DNA from: DATFTE01 sp963802575
GTDB taxonomy: Bacteria; Acidobacteriota; Terriglobia; Terriglobales; Acidobacteriaceae
Direction: 5' to 3'
Assembly (NCBI GenBank): GCA_963802575.1
Contig: CAWDJF010000007.1
Span: forward strand, 682,001 to 746,000
DNA length: 64,000 bases
The translations under genes and the position numbers were made by a program. The notes below the pieces were generated by a model, which saw only the letters and a program-made list of their open reading frames with translations, did not search any database and was not told the origin of the DNA. Shown here one piece after another: positions 61,120-64,000 of the stretch. Numbering within the stretch: position 1 is the stretch's first letter; the number at the start of each line of letters is the position of its first letter.

Positions 61120-61335
61120 ATGAAGCCTTTATTTCTGATCGGACTGGTGGTGCTGGTTCTGGGCGTGCTCTCGTTCTTCGTTCCCATTCCACACACGGAA
61201 AATCACGGCGTCAAAGTCGGAGATACCAGCATTGGCATACAAACGCACGACAGCGAACATATCGCTCCGGCGGTCAGCGGAGTCTTGGTAGCGGTGGGAG
61301 CAGTACTGATGATTGCGGGCGGGCGAAAAGGTTAG
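61120..61335 (+). CDS. Small two-helix membrane protein, tandem paralogue 1
   Basis: 71 aa. Helix 1 (LIGLVVLVLGVLSFFVPIPH), a conserved short extracytoplasmic loop HTENHGVKVGDTSIG, then helix 2 (AVSGVLVAVGAVLMIAG) and an RKG end. GGAGG precedes ATG61120. Nearly the same layout and end as the next gene, so a tandem duplicate. Function unknown. Confidence 0.8.
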   Translation: MKPLFLIGLVVLVLGVLSFFVPIPHTENHGVKVGDTSIGIQTHDSEHIAPAVSGVLVAVGAVLMIAGGRKG

Positions 61336-61396
61336 TGGAAGGCAGAACCGGATGTGAGAGGGCGCAACCCGGCTGCGCCTTTTGCTTGGAGGTCGA

Positions 61397-61612
61397 ATGA
61401 AATGCTTGTTCGGAATTGGATTAGTGGTTCTGTTCGTGGGAATTTTTTCATTTTTTTTCCCCTTCCCGCATAGCGAAAATCACGGCGTGAAGGTAGGCGG
61501 AGCAAACTTGAATGTGAAGACCCAAGACAGCCAACCGATTCCCCCTCTCGTGAGTGGGGCGCTGGTGGCAGCCGGTGCTGTGATAATGATTGCCGGGGCG
61601 CGAAAGGGCTAG
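61397..61612 (+). CDS. Small two-helix membrane protein, tandem paralogue 2
   Basis: 71 aa from ATG61397 (MKCLFGIG), with GGAGGTCGA directly upstream; the earlier in-frame ATG is unlikely. Shares HSENHGVKVGG and the LVAAGAVIMIAGARKG end with its neighbour 61 bp upstream. The pair probably forms a small dimeric membrane unit. Function unknown. Confidence 0.8.
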   Translation: MKCLFGIGLVVLFVGIFSFFFPFPHSENHGVKVGGANLNVKTQDSQPIPPLVSGALVAAGAVIMIAGARKG

Positions 61613-61814
61613 AAAATCTTCGCCACGGATTCGCGCGGATCTTCACACGGATGTTCCTGGAGCCTTGAAGATCGATCTATGAGAATCTGCGAAATCCGCG
61701 GCGACGAAAAAGAAAAGAGCCACGGGCGTACACGGATCAGCACGGAGAAGAAATATGAATTAAGAAGTCCGTGAGTATCCGCGTACGTCCGTCGCTCGGT
61801 TTTTCTGACGCGCC

Positions 61815-62246
61815 TTACTTGGCTGCCTGCTCCACGGCTTTCTGCAACTGTGTCATTAACGGTGTCTCGCCCTGCTGCAGGCCGTCGCGTCCCATGGCAC
61901 GCCACAAGTAGGTCGATCCCTTCAAGCGCGCGTCATAGACCGCAAGCACATCTTCGGAGGGCCGCGACTGCACGGCCAGAATCATGTCGGCCTGGTCGGG
62001 CCGGTAGACCACGATGTAATGTCCCCAACGCTGGATCGCGTCCTGCACTGCCGAGATCGCCTGGCGATCTTCTGGCAACAGGTTGATGTTGAACTGTCTG
62101 CCGTCGTAGGCCGTGACATAGACGTAGCGCGCATTATTCAACGTTTTCGGAAATGGCTGAATCTTTGGGGCTTGCGCGTCAGGCGGCGCGGCAAAGGCCG
62201 ATCCCGCCAGTAACAACAACGCCAACACACTGTAAAGTCTTTTCAA
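61815..62246 (-). CDS. Secreted hypothetical protein
   Basis: 143 aa. Signal peptide (1-19, YSVLALLLLAGSAFA), then a mixed alpha/beta domain starting ARYVYVTAYDGRQFNINLLPEDRQAISAVQDAIQRWG and VYRPDQADMILAVQSRPSEDVLAVYDA. The layout recalls small periplasmic proteins of the DUF4136/lipoprotein-like type, but no lipobox is present and I cannot name a family. Alone in its orientation, between the tandem membrane proteins and argS. Confidence 0.75.
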   Translation of the reverse strand: MKRLYSVLALLLLAGSAFAAPPDAQAPKIQPFPKTLNNARYVYVTAYDGRQFNINLLPEDRQAISAVQDAIQRWGHYIVVYRPDQADMILAVQSRPSEDVLAVYDARLKGSTYLWRAMGRDGLQQGETPLMTQLQKAVEQAAK

Positions 62247-62517
62247 GCGAAGCCTCTCTTTCCAGGTAAGTAATTAGATGGCGGAAGGAGGGGTTTGGAT
62301 GTAAGTTGTTTGCCCAAGCCGGGAGCGCCGCGAGGTGTAACTGCTGGCTATTATTGACGCGTATCGGAATGCTTAAAGGTTTGAGCTTCGATGGATTCTT
62401 CGCGCCGCGGCCGATTGGAGCAGCAGGGCCGTAATGACGGTACACTTCATGAATGAGAGCTGCAAAATTTACCTCTGTTTGTCGGCGCGATTGAAATCGT
62501 GCCCTTCCCGAAATTGA

Positions 62518-64000
62518 CTACATGACGCTCGGCACTGTAATGCCCATCACCCCTAGCGCGCGGATCAGTTCGCGGCGGACTACGGCCGCTGTGGCCAGCA
62601 GGAATTTCTTCCGGGCTTCGTCGGATTCGCTGAGGATTGGATGACGGTGATAGAAAGCGTTAAAGAGCTGTGCTAACTGGAACGCGTGCTTGGCGACATA
62701 GGCGGGTTCGGTTGTCGAGATGGCCTGATCAATGATGTAAGAGGTTTTCGAGGAGGCGAGCCAGAGTTCCCAGATCTCATCGTTGCCGGTCAGATATTTT
62801 GCGAAGTCGATGCTTTCGGCGGAAAACCTTTCTGGATCGATGTCTCCTTTTCGGAAAATATTCGTCGCGCGGACGACGGCGTATTGCGCGTAGGGTCCGG
62901 TGTCTCCTTCAAAGCTAAGCGCGTCTTTGAAATCGAAAGCAATCACTGAGGGCTTGGTGTACTTCAACATGAAGTAACGCAGCGCGCCGACAGCGATCTG
63001 AATGGCGATCTTCTGGCGCGCGTGTTCGTGCAGCTCGACGTTGCGGGAGTCGACTTCTTTTTTGGCGGAGGCGATGAGCGTATCGAGCAGGTCGTCTGCT
63101 TTGACGCCGAAGCCTTTGCGTCCGGAGACCTCGATGTAGCTGCGGCCTTTGTCTTCGTCGGAGAGGTGATATCCCAACTCGGCGGCGCAGCGCGGAGTGA
63201 GCGCCACCATCTCATAGGAGAAGTGCGTGTAGTGATCGGCTTGCGAGTTGTATCCCAGGCCACGCAGCGCTTCGATCACCGTGTTTTGCGCTTCAGACTG
63301 ACGAGCGTCGATGACGTTGTAGATTTCGCTGACATTGCCGAAGTGCGGATGGTCGGGCTCCCCTTCCATGGCCGAGATCCAGCATTCATGCTGGTTGGGA
63401 TAGCGGTAGAACTCTTTGTATTCGAAATCTTTGCCTAGGACGCCGAACTTCCACATGTGGTAGGCAATGTCTTTGCCCACGTAGCCAACCGTGCCGTTGG
63501 AACGGACGATGACTTTCTGATCTTCTTCTAAGATTTGTTGAGCTTCCGCCGACGAGGCGTCCGCGGCTACGTGAGTTGTGCCGGTTCCCGCTCTCCGCAT
63601 GACCCAGCAGCCTTTGTTTTTGCCATCGCTCTCGAACGTCAGCACGCCGGCGGCTTTCAATTTTTCAAAGGCGGCGTCCCAGAAATGCAGATGCAGGATC
63701 TCGCTTTCGCGCGGGAGGAAGTCATATTCGATGTCGAGGCGGTCCATGGTTTCGAGATGGCGGCGGAGGACTGCAGTCGAGATGAGATCGGCGATGGCCG
63801 CGGTTTCATTGCTTCCCTGCTCGATGGCATGAAGTGTATCAAGGCGCGCCTTGCGATTTTCCTTGTCGAGTTCATACCACTGCGAGACGCGGGCGTAGAG
63901 ATCCCAGCAGTAGTAGTCAAAGCGCGGCTGGCGGCTAAGTTCTTCGATCTCGTCCCATTGCTTTTTTTCGATGTGGAGGAAACCGACGATCACGTCGGCG
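62518..64000 (-). CDS. argS: Arginine--tRNA ligase, partial (N-terminus outside window)
   Basis: About 494 codons visible; the frame runs through the right edge, so the HIGH-motif part is missing. Visible: the class I catalytic remainder (GTVGYVGKDIAYHMWKFG), an SGRKGFGVKADDLLD segment in place of KMSKS as is usual for arginyl-tRNA synthetases, and the C-terminal anticodon-binding (DALR) domain with EPAYVAKHAFQLAQLFNAFYHRHPIL and the final IPSVM. Charges tRNA-Arg. Confidence 0.93.
   Translation of the reverse strand, partial: ADVIVGFLHIEKKQWDEIEELSRQPRFDYYCWDLYARVSQWYELDKENRKARLDTLHAIEQGSNETAAIADLISTAVLRRHLETMDRLDIEYDFLPRESEILHLHFWDAAFEKLKAAGVLTFESDGKNKGCWVMRRAGTGTTHVAADASSAEAQQILEEDQKVIVRSNGTVGYVGKDIAYHMWKFGVLGKDFEYKEFYRYPNQHECWISAMEGEPDHPHFGNVSEIYNVIDARQSEAQNTVIEALRGLGYNSQADHYTHFSYEMVALTPRCAAELGYHLSDEDKGRSYIEVSGRKGFGVKADDLLDTLIASAKKEVDSRNVELHEHARQKIAIQIAVGALRYFMLKYTKPSVIAFDFKDALSFEGDTGPYAQYAVVRATNIFRKGDIDPERFSAESIDFAKYLTGNDEIWELWLASSKTSYIIDQAISTTEPAYVAKHAFQLAQLFNAFYHRHPILSESDEARKKFLLATAAVVRRELIRALGVMGITVPSVM

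Overview
The window looks like a chromosomal segment of an Acidobacteriota bacterium, probably class Terriglobia. This is inferred from moderately high GC, GloVer (TIGR03803) and HAF (TIGR02913) repeat secreted proteins, a TonB-type receptor with an N-terminal carboxypeptidase-regulatory-like domain, and many hairpin-forming intergenic repeats. No 16S gene or other definitive taxonomic marker is present.

Layout. 0.1-8.2 kb: a signalling pair, a soluble hybrid histidine kinase with an 11-unit HAMP array and three receiver domains, followed by a receiver-PAS-HisKA_3 kinase. 8.2-11.8 kb: two small proteins missed by normal length cut-offs, a Crp/Fnr regulator, a LysR regulator and a YeiH-type exporter. 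11.9-28.8 kb: a complete co-directional Wzx/Wzy-type exopolysaccharide locus. It holds a degenerate receiver, a seven-SLBB export protein, a PAP2-Wzi fusion, a chain-length regulator, a flippase, a methyltransferase, four glycosyltransferases, a polymerase and a WbaP/WcaJ-type initiating phosphosugar transferase. 28.8-35.0 kb: small stress and detoxification genes (peroxiredoxin-like, DoxX, VOC, DJ-1/PfpI, SnoaL-like, quinone oxidoreductase, UBP zinc finger) and an AI-2E family transporter, with a candidate 32-residue peptide upstream of the DJ-1 gene.

35.3-43.9 kb is the accessory part: two GloVer-repeat proteins and a remnant of a third, an IS110-family element, tRNA-Phe(GAA), a PD-(D/E)XK endonuclease of the group I intron-associated type, and an SGNH hydrolase plus AbrB/PIN toxin-antitoxin block bounded by two ~130 bp direct repeats. 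43.9-51.3 kb: a TonB-dependent receptor-like protein, a HAF-repeat protein and a large modular secreted protein. 51.6-64 kb: core genes. smpB is followed by a TPR-secretin-cohesin protein with two pseudopilins (type II secretion or type IV pilus-like), histidine degradation (hutU-hutI), leucyl aminopeptidase, two tandem small membrane proteins, a secreted hypothetical protein, and argS running off the right edge.

The exopolysaccharide genes form one pathway: sugar loading on undecaprenyl phosphate (27424-28818), glycosyl transfer (22131-27390), flipping (19867), polymerisation (24067), length control (18484), and export with surface attachment (12353, 15942). The most unusual items are the periodic HAMP kinase, the pseudo-receiver and PAP2-Wzi fusion of the exopolysaccharide locus, the repeat-bounded toxin-antitoxin/hydrolase block, and the small peptide before the DJ-1 gene.
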